A DNA stretch of 41,082 bases from UBA4416 sp046594225 (GTDB taxonomy: Bacteria; Bacteroidota; Bacteroidia; B-17B0; Aurantibacillaceae). The number at the start of each line of letters is the position of its first letter. Position 1 is the stretch's first letter. Made by a program: the position numbers and the translations under genes. The stretch is from positions 1 through 41,082 of the forward strand of contig JBKJPW010000012.1 in NCBI GenBank assembly GCA_046594225.1, read 5' to 3'. Of this stretch, positions 1 to 8,652 are shown in pieces. The notes below the pieces were generated by a model. That model was not told the DNA's origin. It was given only the letters and a program-made list of their open reading frames with translations, and did no database searches.

Positions 1-2
1 AT

Positions 3-764
3 GAAATCTCCTTTGTTTATTGGTGGTGGTTAGCGTGTTTATTAGAGGAGTATTATTTAAATAACATAAACATTAAGTTTATAGAGGGTGGAAATATTGA
101 ATTAACTGAATTTTTAAGTGCAGTGAATTTTTTCACTTATTGGTCTGCCAACCGAGATATAAATAATTACATTCCTGCAAGAATAGAAACAACACTTAGC
201 TTATGGAAAATATCTGAAGAAATGATTTCGGGATATGCTAGTCAAGCGCAAAAATATTTTGAGGGAAATTATTTACATAATAAAAATTTATTGCCTCTAG
301 CAACCGCTTTAAGTGAACTATTTTTAAATATTTCAGATCATTCAAAATCAAATATTTCGGGATTTTGCTTAACTCAATATTACCCAAATGTGGGTAAAAT
401 TAAATTTGCAGTTTGTGATTTTGGTATTGGTATTCCGAGCTCAATAAAAAATTATCTTGCCAATAAGCATGAAACAGGTATCACAGATACTGACTGTCTT
501 TTAAAAGCATTTGAACTTAGTTTTACAACACAATCTACACCAAGAAATAGAGGTTTTGGTTTAGATACTATTAAAACCATCATTCAATCAAATAATGGAA
601 TGCTAAGGGTTATTTCAAACTCAGCTTGCTATATCATTGAAAACGGGATTATCCAGTGTTATAGCATCAAAGAAAGCTTCATTGGCACTCATTTTGAGTT
701 AGTTTTAGATGTTAAAAATTTAACAGATAAATCTGAGGAATTAGAGGATTTTGATTTTAACTAA
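3..764 (+). CDS. GHKL-fold ATP-binding protein, 5' end cut by window edge
   Basis: The reading frame is open from the first full codon at 3, so the gene starts outside the window and the GTG at 123 is not its start. About 253 residues are visible. The GHKL (histidine-kinase-type ATPase) fold is shown by an N box at nt 309-345 (ELFLNISDHS), a G1 box at nt 414-438 (CDFGIGIP) and a G2 box at nt 546-573 (RGFGLDTI). No phospho-acceptor His is visible in the part seen. The next gene, 20 bp downstream, is a small STAS-like protein, so the pair recalls anti-sigma kinase/antagonist (RsbW/RsbV-type) partner switching. That role is inferred. It lies beside a defence island and may be part of a regulatory or defence module. 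Most likely a cytoplasmic ATPase or kinase; substrate unknown. Confidence 0.75.
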   Translation, partial: EISFVYWWWLACLLEEYYLNNINIKFIEGGNIELTEFLSAVNFFTYWSANRDINNYIPARIETTLSLWKISEEMISGYASQAQKYFEGNYLHNKNLLPLATALSELFLNISDHSKSNISGFCLTQYYPNVGKIKFAVCDFGIGIPSSIKNYLANKHETGITDTDCLLKAFELSFTTQSTPRNRGFGLDTIKTIIQSNNGMLRVISNSACYIIENGIIQCYSIKESFIGTHFELVLDVKNLTDKSEELEDFDFN

Positions 765-784
765 AAAAGTGGTACATTTACTGT

Positions 785-1072
785 ATGAAAACTTTAGTAA
801 TTAAAAAATTGGTTACTGGTACTTCAACAAATTCAGAAGCGGTAACTTTGTTTATTGAAATGAAAAAAAGTACTGATCTTGGCGATTGCTTTGTATTATC
901 ATTTGCTGGGATTGATTACGCTTCTTCTTCATTTTTAAATTCTTCAATAGGTGAATATATTGAAACCTATGGTTTTGATGCTTTCGTAAAAAACATAAAG
1001 TTTACTGATTGCAATAAAGATTTAGCTACTATGATAAAAAGTTATGTAACTAAATTTAAAACATTAGTATAG
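785..1072 (+). CDS. STAS-like (DUF4325-type) small protein
   Basis: A 95-residue protein starting at ATG 785, 20 bp after the GHKL ATPase and so almost certainly cotranscribed with it. The central motif SFAGIDYASSSFLNSSIG (about residues 38-55) resembles the STAS-like DUF4325 family, in which a beta strand is followed by a Ser-rich loop and a helix. In classical STAS antagonists a Ser in this loop is phosphorylated by a GHKL kinase; here several Ser residues (near 46-53) are candidates. DUF4325 proteins are often found next to GHKL ATPases, which is exactly this arrangement. There is no signal peptide or membrane segment. The family assignment is by recognition of the motif, and a partner-switch role is inference. 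A clear terminator follows the gene. Confidence 0.7.
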   Translation: MKTLVIKKLVTGTSTNSEAVTLFIEMKKSTDLGDCFVLSFAGIDYASSSFLNSSIGEYIETYGFDAFVKNIKFTDCNKDLATMIKSYVTKFKTLV

Positions 1073-1090
1073 ACTTATTATAACTATTAC

Positions 1091-1115
1091 AAAGCCCTTT
1101 TATAGGGCTTTTTTT
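1091..1115 (+). terminator. rho-independent terminator of the GHKL/STAS-like pair
   Basis: Perfect 8-bp stem AAAGCCCT / AGGGCTTT (1091-1098 with 1104-1111), a 5-nt loop and a T run to 1115. It starts 19 bp after the stop codon at 1072. Confidence 0.85.
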
Positions 1116-1726
1116 ATGCTTTCTAATTTTATAACATCCGATGTATTACAATAGCATTAAAGCTGAGAATCGTTTTTTATGATTTATTTACCCTTATTAA
1201 TGTTAATATAAGATATTGATATTAAGATAATTGAAATAATATGACAGTTTGGTAACACAATTCTATCAACTCTTTTTTTTGTTTTTTTAAATAACGTTGA
1301 TAGAAATTGAAAGGCTCTATTAGTTCAAAGTTAAATAAAAAAATCCTTATTTAACTTTAGTAGCCTTAAAGTTAAATAGCGAGAATTTAATTAAACTTTG
1401 ATAGAATACAAATTATTGATAATCAATATCTTGATTATAAAACGATAATTTGCGAGTTCTATTTGAAATTCTTACGATCCAGTTAAATTAGTACCATATA
1501 TGTAAAAAAATGGTAACTATTGACACAGAAAAATGCTGAAAACCGAGAACTATTTTATGAAGATATATAGGGAAATGATATAAATTGCATAAAATTGTTC
1601 TAATAATAGTGCATTTCCATTAAGATTTGCAATAAACTAAATTATAAATTGATTAACAAAATATTTAAAAACATAGCATTACAAATGCAGCATATCCAAG
1701 TATCACTAATTTATGTACTTGGCTTG
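1116..1726. other. long AT-rich non-coding stretch between convergent genes, rich in inverted repeats
   Basis: About 610 bp with no convincing ORF between two genes that point at each other, so neither needs a promoter here. It holds several nested inverted repeats: TTCTATCAAC at 1261-1270 with GTTGATAGAA at 1296-1305 (and TTTGATAGAA again at 1397-1406); a 12-bp repeat at 1327-1358; TATTGAT-A-ATCAATA at 1414-1428; and CCAAGTA (1696-1702) with TACTTGG (1716-1722) just past the stop of the TrlF-like gene. It could hold a small RNA, recombination or attachment sites, or a decayed gene. Confidence 0.6.
1327..1358. repeat. 12-bp perfect inverted repeat with a third copy nearby
   Basis: AAAGTTAAATAA at 1327-1338 and its exact reverse complement at 1347-1358, separated by 8 nt. 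A further direct copy of AAAGTTAAATA is at 1368-1378. It lies inside the long non-coding stretch. There is no T run right after it, so a standard terminator is unlikely. Confidence 0.7.
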
Positions 1727-4315
1727 TTATTTAATATTATATTTTAATTCTCTTTGTTTAAATGCTTCGTTTCCACCTTCAAGTATTTCACAAACGTGTT
1801 CTTTAATTCCTTGAGAATTTAATGTTACTTGAATTGTCTTGTCAAATACTTTTGTATTTTCAAGGCTTCCAAATATATATTGAAATTTACTTCCATTTTG
1901 ATTTGGCGTGTCAGTGCCATTTTGATTAGCAACAATTACTAATTCAGTGTCAGCACCAACTACAATATTTGGGTTGTGAGTGACTAATATAATTTGTCTT
2001 TCTTTCTTTTTATTTTTAAGATATTTTACTAAATCTTTATAAATGGCTCGATTGTCCAAATCGTCTTCAGGCTGGTCAATAAGAATAGGACAATCATTAT
2101 TACTAAAATCTAACAGAAGCATCAGTACAACAAATGCCTTTTTCCCTTCAGACATTTGTTGAAATACATCTTCGTATATTATATCGTAAGTGATTTCAAA
2201 GAAATTTGTAGCTACTAATTTCTGAGCCAAATTAATTGGCGAATTCCCACCTTTTAAAGTGACTGAATTGTTTAATAGTTTGTCAAATAAATTATGACAT
2301 GATTTAAAGAATTCTTCTGTTGTATTATATTTTTCGTTAACAATTTCCTGCCCTTGATAGCTTTGCTGATTTATACTCCAATTAAGCAATTCTTTAAATT
2401 TAAATTCATTAAATCTTGGAGTAGCTTTAATTTCTAGTTTGTCTCTAGATACTTTTAATCTGTCTTTAATATCATTAATTTTATTAAAGTAGTCTCTATG
2501 CGATATTTTAATACTTGCTTTAAAAGTTTCAACTTGAATTAACAAATCTGAAATCTCTTTTTTGATTAGTGAAATATCTGAAAGTTTATTTTTTTGTATT
2601 TTAAGTTTTTCTTCAACTTCCATGTATTGCTTATCCGATTTAAATGTTTCTATTCCTTTCAAATAAACTGTGTTTTTTTCAATTTCTAAAATTTGATTTT
2701 TGTTAGTCTCTATACTTTTAGAACTTAACATTGAAATTATATCAATTTCAGTGTTCCATTCATTTTGAAATTTATCCGTTAATCTTTGAAAAGCATCTTT
2801 AATTTTTTGCTTGTTTAAATCAGTCAAAGAAACAAGTTCAGAGTCTATTTCTTTTGTTACAAAAAACTTTGATTTAAGTGATTGAATCTTCGAATATTGA
2901 TTAGATATTCCTTCGTTTTCTTTTATTAAGAAATCAAGTCTAGCTTTTAATTCGTTGTACTCTTTAAGTTCGTCTTCGGAAATTTGTGTTTTACTTTTTA
3001 ATTCCAATAATTCATTAGTTAGCTTTTCAATTTCGTTGCTAATACCTTTCTCATCCCCCTTTTCTTTTAAAAGATTATTTCTTTTAATTAATTCCTCTTG
3101 TAACTGAAAAAGTTTATTGACCTTATTCGTAATATCAGTATTATTTTCACTACTAAACGTATCGTAATTATTGATAAGTAGTTTTTTTGGAGGGTCCTGA
3201 GTTATTATTTCTTCAATTAATTTATCTAGCTCACTATCTCTATTTTTGGCAAGACGATACATATAACTTTGAGGAAAATATTCAATGTTTCTATTATCAT
3301 TAATTATCCCGTCTTTCCATGTTACAGTTATACTTTGAACAACATCATTAACAAAGCTCGTATATTCATCATTGCCAAACTTTACCTCTTTGTCACAATT
3401 TAATTTTTTTGCAATTGCACCTAATAAAACAGATTTACCGGTGGAACGACCTCCAATTATTGAATTTAAGTTCTGATTTAAATATATTTTTTGTGAATAA
3501 AAATCACTATGAGAAATTGTAATATTGTCAATTACTTGATATTCTGCTTTTTCGTGAGGTTTAATTGATTGTATTCTAACTCTTTGTTGGGGTTCATATA
3601 TAACTTGTTTAAGCCCTTCAAAATTATTATCGGCTTTAATCCAACAATTTTCTTTTAGGACATATTTTCTTACATTATGATTATCGGAACAAATAATCAT
3701 TGGAATATGCTTTTTTATTGCAGGGAAAACAAAATCTAAATAACCCTCTTTGTCTTCAACTTTACCTAATTCATAAAAGTCTATTTGAGTTGCTACTTCA
3801 ACTTTTTGAGCTTCACCGTGCGGTAATGAATGAGTAATATTTTCAATGCTATTAGTTTTTTCTCCAGCGTGAATTGTTGTAATACCTCCAAGTGATTTGA
3901 CAAGTTTTATTGTTTCTTCTAAATGGCAATAAACCTCATTAAGGTTTTTATTTTCACCTTTGATTTTACTTATGTTTGTTTTATTTTCAATTTGACCCCA
4001 AATATATTCTAGGTTACAGTTTTCTGAAAAAATCCCAATAAAATGAATTGGAACTTTTCCTTTTGCATCAGATAAAAATTCAATTCCTGGTAATACCGTT
4101 ATATTATTTACCTTACCTAATTCTTGTAACTTTTTAATACGATCAACATCAATTATATGATGATCAGTAATTGCAACAACTGAAATATTGTTTGCCGAAA
4201 GAGTTTCAATTATTTCTTCATTAGTTACAGATTTGTCTTTATAGTCATATGAAGTTGGTGTGTGAAAATGCAAATCCCATTTTCTCCATTCAGACCCTCT
4301 TTGTATTTTATCCAT
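1727..4315 (-). CDS. PHP-domain phosphoesterase / ABC-type ATPase fusion (TrlF-like)
   Basis: An 862-residue protein. Residues 1-260 are a PHP metal-dependent phosphoesterase domain with all metal motifs visible: DLHFHTP (14-20), TDHH (50-53), His149 and SDNH (210-213). Residues 265-862 form an SMC/RecF-like ATPase: Walker A GGRSTGKS (288-295), a long Lys/Glu-rich coiled coil (about 390-640), an ABC signature around SEGKK (722-726), Walker B ILIDQPEDDLD (744-754) and an H-loop His780. The start MDKIQRGSEWRKWDLHFHTP is typical of the PHP-AAA family called TrlF. Members are common in defence islands; an ATP-gated nuclease or phosphatase role is inferred. It is last in the minus-strand defence block, 122 bp after the GmrSD-like gene, so it may share that transcript or have its own promoter. 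Confidence 0.85.
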   Translation of the reverse strand: MDKIQRGSEWRKWDLHFHTPTSYDYKDKSVTNEEIIETLSANNISVVAITDHHIIDVDRIKKLQELGKVNNITVLPGIEFLSDAKGKVPIHFIGIFSENCNLEYIWGQIENKTNISKIKGENKNLNEVYCHLEETIKLVKSLGGITTIHAGEKTNSIENITHSLPHGEAQKVEVATQIDFYELGKVEDKEGYLDFVFPAIKKHIPMIICSDNHNVRKYVLKENCWIKADNNFEGLKQVIYEPQQRVRIQSIKPHEKAEYQVIDNITISHSDFYSQKIYLNQNLNSIIGGRSTGKSVLLGAIAKKLNCDKEVKFGNDEYTSFVNDVVQSITVTWKDGIINDNRNIEYFPQSYMYRLAKNRDSELDKLIEEIITQDPPKKLLINNYDTFSSENNTDITNKVNKLFQLQEELIKRNNLLKEKGDEKGISNEIEKLTNELLELKSKTQISEDELKEYNELKARLDFLIKENEGISNQYSKIQSLKSKFFVTKEIDSELVSLTDLNKQKIKDAFQRLTDKFQNEWNTEIDIISMLSSKSIETNKNQILEIEKNTVYLKGIETFKSDKQYMEVEEKLKIQKNKLSDISLIKKEISDLLIQVETFKASIKISHRDYFNKINDIKDRLKVSRDKLEIKATPRFNEFKFKELLNWSINQQSYQGQEIVNEKYNTTEEFFKSCHNLFDKLLNNSVTLKGGNSPINLAQKLVATNFFEITYDIIYEDVFQQMSEGKKAFVVLMLLLDFSNNDCPILIDQPEDDLDNRAIYKDLVKYLKNKKKERQIILVTHNPNIVVGADTELVIVANQNGTDTPNQNGSKFQYIFGSLENTKVFDKTIQVTLNSQGIKEHVCEILEGGNEAFKQRELKYNIK

Positions 4316-4364
4316 TTTAATTTTTGTTTTTATTGTAGACTAATCTTTCTGATAACATATAGAT

Positions 4365-4374
4365 TTGGCGCCAA
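4365..4374. promoter_or_regulatory. 10-bp palindrome in the gap before the TrlF-like gene
   Basis: TTGGCGCCAA is a perfect GC-cored palindrome in an AT-rich 122-bp gap, about 50 bp upstream of the TrlF-like start. It could be an operator. Nothing else supports this. Confidence 0.25.
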
Positions 4375-4437
4375 TTAATTTATTTCTAAGCGATGCCACA
4401 GGCCAAATGCAGAATAACAAGTGAATATAAAATATAA

Positions 4438-6144
4438 TTAGCTTAAAAAATTAGAAACAAACGTATTTATTTCGTTTGCTAATTTTCCCCTTCTATCTTT
4501 TAAAAATTTCTGGTAGTTTTCAAGTTCCCAAAGGCTTTTATCATCACTTATATAATTATCTACAAATACTTTAGTAGTTCGTTCTGCAACTATTTCAGGT
4601 ATATATTCACTTGGTTTGCGGTCACTAATTTTACGATTTGTGCGGCCTACTATAAACGTTAAGTTTGAAAGATCATTTATTTCACTTTTATCAATGCCAA
4701 TTTTTTTCAATTGTGCTTTAGGGAAAATATGATGAAACTGAATTGCATGAGCCTTGCCTTTAGCACTTTCGGTTAAAGCAATCCCGCTTAACCAATCTTG
4801 CACGCCTTTTTGTTTCGAAATAAAAAACAACATACTAAAATATGGGCTACGTGTACTTCTACCTTTAATATCATCCTCGGTTATTTCAAAAGATTTAACA
4901 TGGCTTTTTAAAACAGTTAGCAAAGGTTCTAAATTATCTGACCGTTTTATCGCATTAATATCTGAATCTAAAAAGCTTTCCGTAGCACCATAACTATAGT
5001 GACCTTTCATGTGCGCAGAATAAAACCACAATAACAACTGCTTAGTTTCTAAATGATTTAATTTCTCTTTCTTTAATTCAATGTAATATGAAATTGGTAT
5101 AAGTAAAAAAGGAGAACTCATTAATCGTAAATTTTCGATACGTATGTTAGCGTTCACGAAGTTTATTGCAAAACGAATACTCGATTGAGTTTTAATCCAA
5201 GCCTCTTTTAAATCTTCTATAGATATTTTATTGATAGTTTTATATTGACTCTGCCCTGTAGCAAAAACGACCATTGATTTTACTAAAATTCCTGATTCAA
5301 TCAAGTAGTCGCTATTATTTTGGAATTCTCCAGCAAAATTCTCCAGTTCTTTAAGGAATCCAGACCATCTAGATGTAATTTGTGCTAACGCCAAATCTGA
5401 TCCTCTTAATTTAACCCCTAGTGAATTTACACGTACAAATATTTCTGTTACCTCCTGATATGACATTGTTTTTGGAAGAATGACTACATGATATTTGTAG
5501 TCTACGATCTTTCTAACATTGCTTAAGCGTTCTGAATATTTGTCCCAATTTGGATGTTCAGAATTAATACCAAGAGCTTTTAATAATTGGCTATCTGATT
5601 TTTTAAATATGTCTGCAACTGATACCCATTTTGGGTCATTTAATAAATTTTTACTTGTAACAACGAATGTTCTTTTTCTTAATTCTTCTAGGATATCGTT
5701 CTCTTCTTCTTCGATTTCATTCTCTTCATCAAAATCTTGGTCTTCTTCATCTTTAAAATTTTCTTCCCGATCAAATAAATTTTCAGGATGTTCCAGATTA
5801 AATAATATATCTATTGGCTTTGATTTGCCTCTAACTAATAAAGGCGTTCCCTTAATTACGGCAGTTAGAGAAGTTAATCTTTGTTGACCATCTAAAAGCA
5901 ATAATTTATTTGTAATTAATGGTGTAGCAACATTATTTATTTGCAAATTTCTATCATTTACATTATGGTCAGTTTCCCATACTAAAATTGACCCTGAAGG
6001 ATAGCCTCGGTAGAGTGAATCGAATAAATCACGAACCTTAACGGCTGTCCAAACATATCTTCTTTGCATTTCGGGTAAAGTCAATTCACCTGCAGTTACT
6101 TTATCGGTTAGTGAACTTATCGTCATTTCGTTGCTATTCGCCAT
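4438..6144 (-). CDS. GmrSD-like DUF262/DUF1524 (HNH) restriction nuclease
   Basis: 568 residues in a single chain. The N-terminal DUF262 (GmrS-like, ParB-fold nucleotide-dependent) part shows LPEMQRRYVW (23-32), YPSGSILVW (48-56) and the hallmark LLLDGQQRLTSL (82-93). A very acidic stretch lies at about 127-155. The C-terminal DUF1524 HNH-type nuclease shows FHHIFPKAQL (470-479), Asn494 and Asn503 (NLT and GRTN contexts), then a Lys/Pro/Tyr segment typical of the family. Fused GmrSD enzymes and BrxU are type IV restriction enzymes that cut modified phage DNA in an NTP-dependent way. It follows the small membrane protein by 6 bp, so it is translated from the same operon as the methyltransferase. 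A modification-dependent activity is inferred from family members. Confidence 0.88.
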   Translation of the reverse strand: MANSNEMTISSLTDKVTAGELTLPEMQRRYVWTAVKVRDLFDSLYRGYPSGSILVWETDHNVNDRNLQINNVATPLITNKLLLLDGQQRLTSLTAVIKGTPLLVRGKSKPIDILFNLEHPENLFDREENFKDEEDQDFDEENEIEEEENDILEELRKRTFVVTSKNLLNDPKWVSVADIFKKSDSQLLKALGINSEHPNWDKYSERLSNVRKIVDYKYHVVILPKTMSYQEVTEIFVRVNSLGVKLRGSDLALAQITSRWSGFLKELENFAGEFQNNSDYLIESGILVKSMVVFATGQSQYKTINKISIEDLKEAWIKTQSSIRFAINFVNANIRIENLRLMSSPFLLIPISYYIELKKEKLNHLETKQLLLWFYSAHMKGHYSYGATESFLDSDINAIKRSDNLEPLLTVLKSHVKSFEITEDDIKGRSTRSPYFSMLFFISKQKGVQDWLSGIALTESAKGKAHAIQFHHIFPKAQLKKIGIDKSEINDLSNLTFIVGRTNRKISDRKPSEYIPEIVAERTTKVFVDNYISDDKSLWELENYQKFLKDRRGKLANEINTFVSNFLS

Positions 6145-6150
6145 AATGAA

Positions 6151-6735
6151 TTATTTATTAATATCTTTTTTTAGAATTATACTTGGATGAACATGATATA
6201 TTGCTTCTAAAACATATAGTTCGTTTTTTAATTTATTTTCTATTTTTATATTAAGATCAAACTTATTAGATACTTTTCTTATTATAATCTTCTTCAAAGC
6301 TTCAAATGCTAAATGAAGACTTGTATATTTTTCGGAAATCATAAATAAAATAAAAATTAAAACTATAATAGTAGCCTCATTAAATTGAATAAACTCATTA
6401 AGTGAGTACTTTGGGTAACATAATAAAAACATGGTAGTATTTACTATTATCCATAATCCAGCTAAAAATCCTTTTAGCAAATTTATACTTTTGTTAATTT
6501 GAGCTAGTAATAATTCTTTTTCTTCTTTAATTTTTGTTAATGCATCATTTCTTGATTTTATTTCATTTTCGATGTTTTCATGAAGTTTATTAAAATCAAT
6601 ATCATCGTAAATTTTCTTAGCGGGCTCTTCTTTAGGAAAATAATTACCAAAGGTTAAAACAAATGCAATAAGTACAACAAGAACTATAAATGCAATTACT
6701 AGTAAATGTGTTTTTTTCTCATTTTTACCTTCCAT
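6151..6735 (-). CDS. small membrane protein with coiled coil, operon partner of ATPase and nuclease
   Basis: 194 residues, family not recognised. A short Lys-rich N terminus is followed by membrane segment 1 (about 10-30), a charged helix likely to form a coiled coil (about 45-83), membrane segment 2 (about 87-107), membrane segment 3 (about 120-135) and a Lys-rich cytoplasmic tail. There are no catalytic motifs. It is 28 bp after the ATPase and 6 bp before the GmrSD-like gene, inside the defence operon. In other defence systems, transmembrane partners of ATPases or nucleases act as effectors or sensors at the membrane. That role here is inference only. Confidence 0.7.
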   Translation of the reverse strand: MEGKNEKKTHLLVIAFIVLVVLIAFVLTFGNYFPKEEPAKKIYDDIDFNKLHENIENEIKSRNDALTKIKEEKELLLAQINKSINLLKGFLAGLWIIVNTTMFLLCYPKYSLNEFIQFNEATIIVLIFILFMISEKYTSLHLAFEALKKIIIRKVSNKFDLNIKIENKLKNELYVLEAIYHVHPSIILKKDINK

Positions 6736-6763
6736 AACTAGAATTCATTATATGTTTTAATCT

Positions 6764-8647
6764 TTAATTATCAAAGAAATTCTTGACTTTCGTCCAAAAT
6801 ATAACCATGAATGATTTATCGATAAGTTTTGTTTTTTCTATTTTACGAAAAAGCTCATCTAAAGTAATCCAATTTTCATAACTTGTATTTTTCTCAAAAA
6901 CCACTCTACTTGTTGTAAATATTTTGATTTTATTTGTAATTACATCTGATATATAATCTAGTGAAATATCCTTTTTTTCTAAAATTGGCGCTAGATCAGT
7001 TTTTTCATATGGCACACTTTTTTTGAAATTCCAAAATGAAACGCCATTATAATTCCAATGTTTAATTTTGCATTTTGGTCTTATTTCAATTACTACGCCA
7101 TTATGTATATTTAACATCCAATCAGTTATTAATTCAAAAGTAAAAGTGTAATCAACATTAGGATGACGAAAAGTAAATTCCATACCTTTTTCCATTACCA
7201 AAATTCCATCCAAGATTGGAACATCCTTAATTAAGTCTACAAGTTCAAAGGCTTTATTTAATTCATATCCGTAAATTGGCGCATTAATATTATCGTGGGA
7301 TTGTGGGTTCAATAATGTAATTCTTGAAGATTCGAATAATGTTATTATTTCTTTACTTATCGGGTGACCATTTTCAATATAGCGTTCAATAAACATTTTC
7401 CACAAATTAGACAACAGTTTCGGTTTCTCGCCATAATCTCGAATTTTTTCCTCAGACAATCGTTCTTTAATCAATTTTTCAATTTCTTTTCTTAAATAAT
7501 TTGCGCTTGCAGGATAGTCTTTTGCTAAAAGATACTTCTTAGCTTTGTCGTAATGGCTATCTGATTCCAATAAAATTACTGGGTGTTCAAAATTATTATC
7601 TTCTTTCTTGCCAGCATACATCTCAATATGAAGCCAATTTGAAGTCAATCTTTTTGCAACTTCAAACCAATTTCTATCATATGTTGTAATAAAAATTTGC
7701 CAATCAGAAAATTCATTTTTTAAAATATCTAATAATGGCATTCTATTCCCCATGTCTAAACCTATAAAGATATCATCCAAAACCAGTACCTTTAATGCTT
7801 CTTCGGTAGGGTTAGATTTAATTGCGGCAAAGTATATTGATAATGACAAAGCTGATAATCTGGCTTCATTCAAATTTGCATGGTAATTTGGCAATGCTTT
7901 ATTGAAAAAATTAACCTTTGACGTAATGACAGGATACTTATTGTTATTTGGGTCTCCCGCTGTTAATATAAGTTCTAGATCAATGCTTTGATTAAAGTAT
8001 TTAATTATATTCTTTAATTCAACATTAATATTTTGTAATAACTCTTCTAACTCTTCTTCAAAATCTTCATACTTCCTCTTGTTTAATGCATCTACAATTT
8101 CAATCTTTTCCTTATAGCCATCTGTATCGATAGCATTTTTATCTAACAAATCGCTCCAAAACGATATTTGTGCAGCAGTAGTATCAATGTTTGCTGCATC
8201 CCATGCCTCTTTTAAATTTCCTAATGTACTTAGCTTGTGGTTTTTTAATATTGTATTAACCACTAAATCAAATAAATTAATTTCTTTCGTTTCATCTTTG
8301 TATAAATATGTTCTCAGCAATTCCTTATAAGAAAGGAAGCTATTCAATTTTTTTGCATTTAGAACTTTAATATTTGTGTATTCTCTTACAGTCTCATCTA
8401 TTCTTTCACTACTCCCATCATCAAAGCCCACTTCAACAAAACCTTCACTTCCATCTTGAGCTTGATTATGAATTATAAAATCTTCTTGATTTACAAAATC
8501 CATTAGGCCTCTATAAAAGGAAGTTTTCCCGCTGCCATTTTCACCATAGATTAATAAATTTTTATCAGAAATATTTAAAAGGTACTCATTGTTAGTTCCA
8601 TCATAAAACGCTCTATAATTGACAAATTTGATTGTACTAATTTTCAT
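6764..8647 (-). CDS. SMC/RecF-like AAA ATPase with long C-terminal extension
   Basis: 627 residues. Walker A is GENGSGKTS (35-43). The ABC-type signature is NEARLSALSLSIY (260-272), Walker B is VLVLDD (287-292) and the D-loop is GLD (296-298). The usual H-loop position reads TTYD (321-324). The coiled coil between the ATPase halves is short (about 175-220), so it is a compact RecF-type rather than a full SMC protein. Residues 340-627 are an extra region of unknown fold, starting with an amphipathic helical segment (about 365-400). There is no TOPRIM motif that I can see. It begins 5 bp after the methyltransferase stop, pointing to tight coupling. A DNA- or end-sensing motor that licenses the nearby nucleases is plausible but inferred. 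Confidence 0.8.
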   Translation of the reverse strand: MKISTIKFVNYRAFYDGTNNEYLLNISDKNLLIYGENGSGKTSFYRGLMDFVNQEDFIIHNQAQDGSEGFVEVGFDDGSSERIDETVREYTNIKVLNAKKLNSFLSYKELLRTYLYKDETKEINLFDLVVNTILKNHKLSTLGNLKEAWDAANIDTTAAQISFWSDLLDKNAIDTDGYKEKIEIVDALNKRKYEDFEEELEELLQNINVELKNIIKYFNQSIDLELILTAGDPNNNKYPVITSKVNFFNKALPNYHANLNEARLSALSLSIYFAAIKSNPTEEALKVLVLDDIFIGLDMGNRMPLLDILKNEFSDWQIFITTYDRNWFEVAKRLTSNWLHIEMYAGKKEDNNFEHPVILLESDSHYDKAKKYLLAKDYPASANYLRKEIEKLIKERLSEEKIRDYGEKPKLLSNLWKMFIERYIENGHPISKEIITLFESSRITLLNPQSHDNINAPIYGYELNKAFELVDLIKDVPILDGILVMEKGMEFTFRHPNVDYTFTFELITDWMLNIHNGVVIEIRPKCKIKHWNYNGVSFWNFKKSVPYEKTDLAPILEKKDISLDYISDVITNKIKIFTTSRVVFEKNTSYENWITLDELFRKIEKTKLIDKSFMVIFWTKVKNFFDN

Positions 8648-8652
8648 TATAA

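Noticed and set aside
123..764. GTG at 123 as the start of the GHKL gene
   Set aside because: The same frame is open back to position 3 without a stop, so the gene is cut by the window edge.
5519..5887. 122-aa plus-strand frame opposite the GmrSD-like gene
   Set aside because: Ser-rich product caused by the acidic stretch on the coding strand; a shadow.
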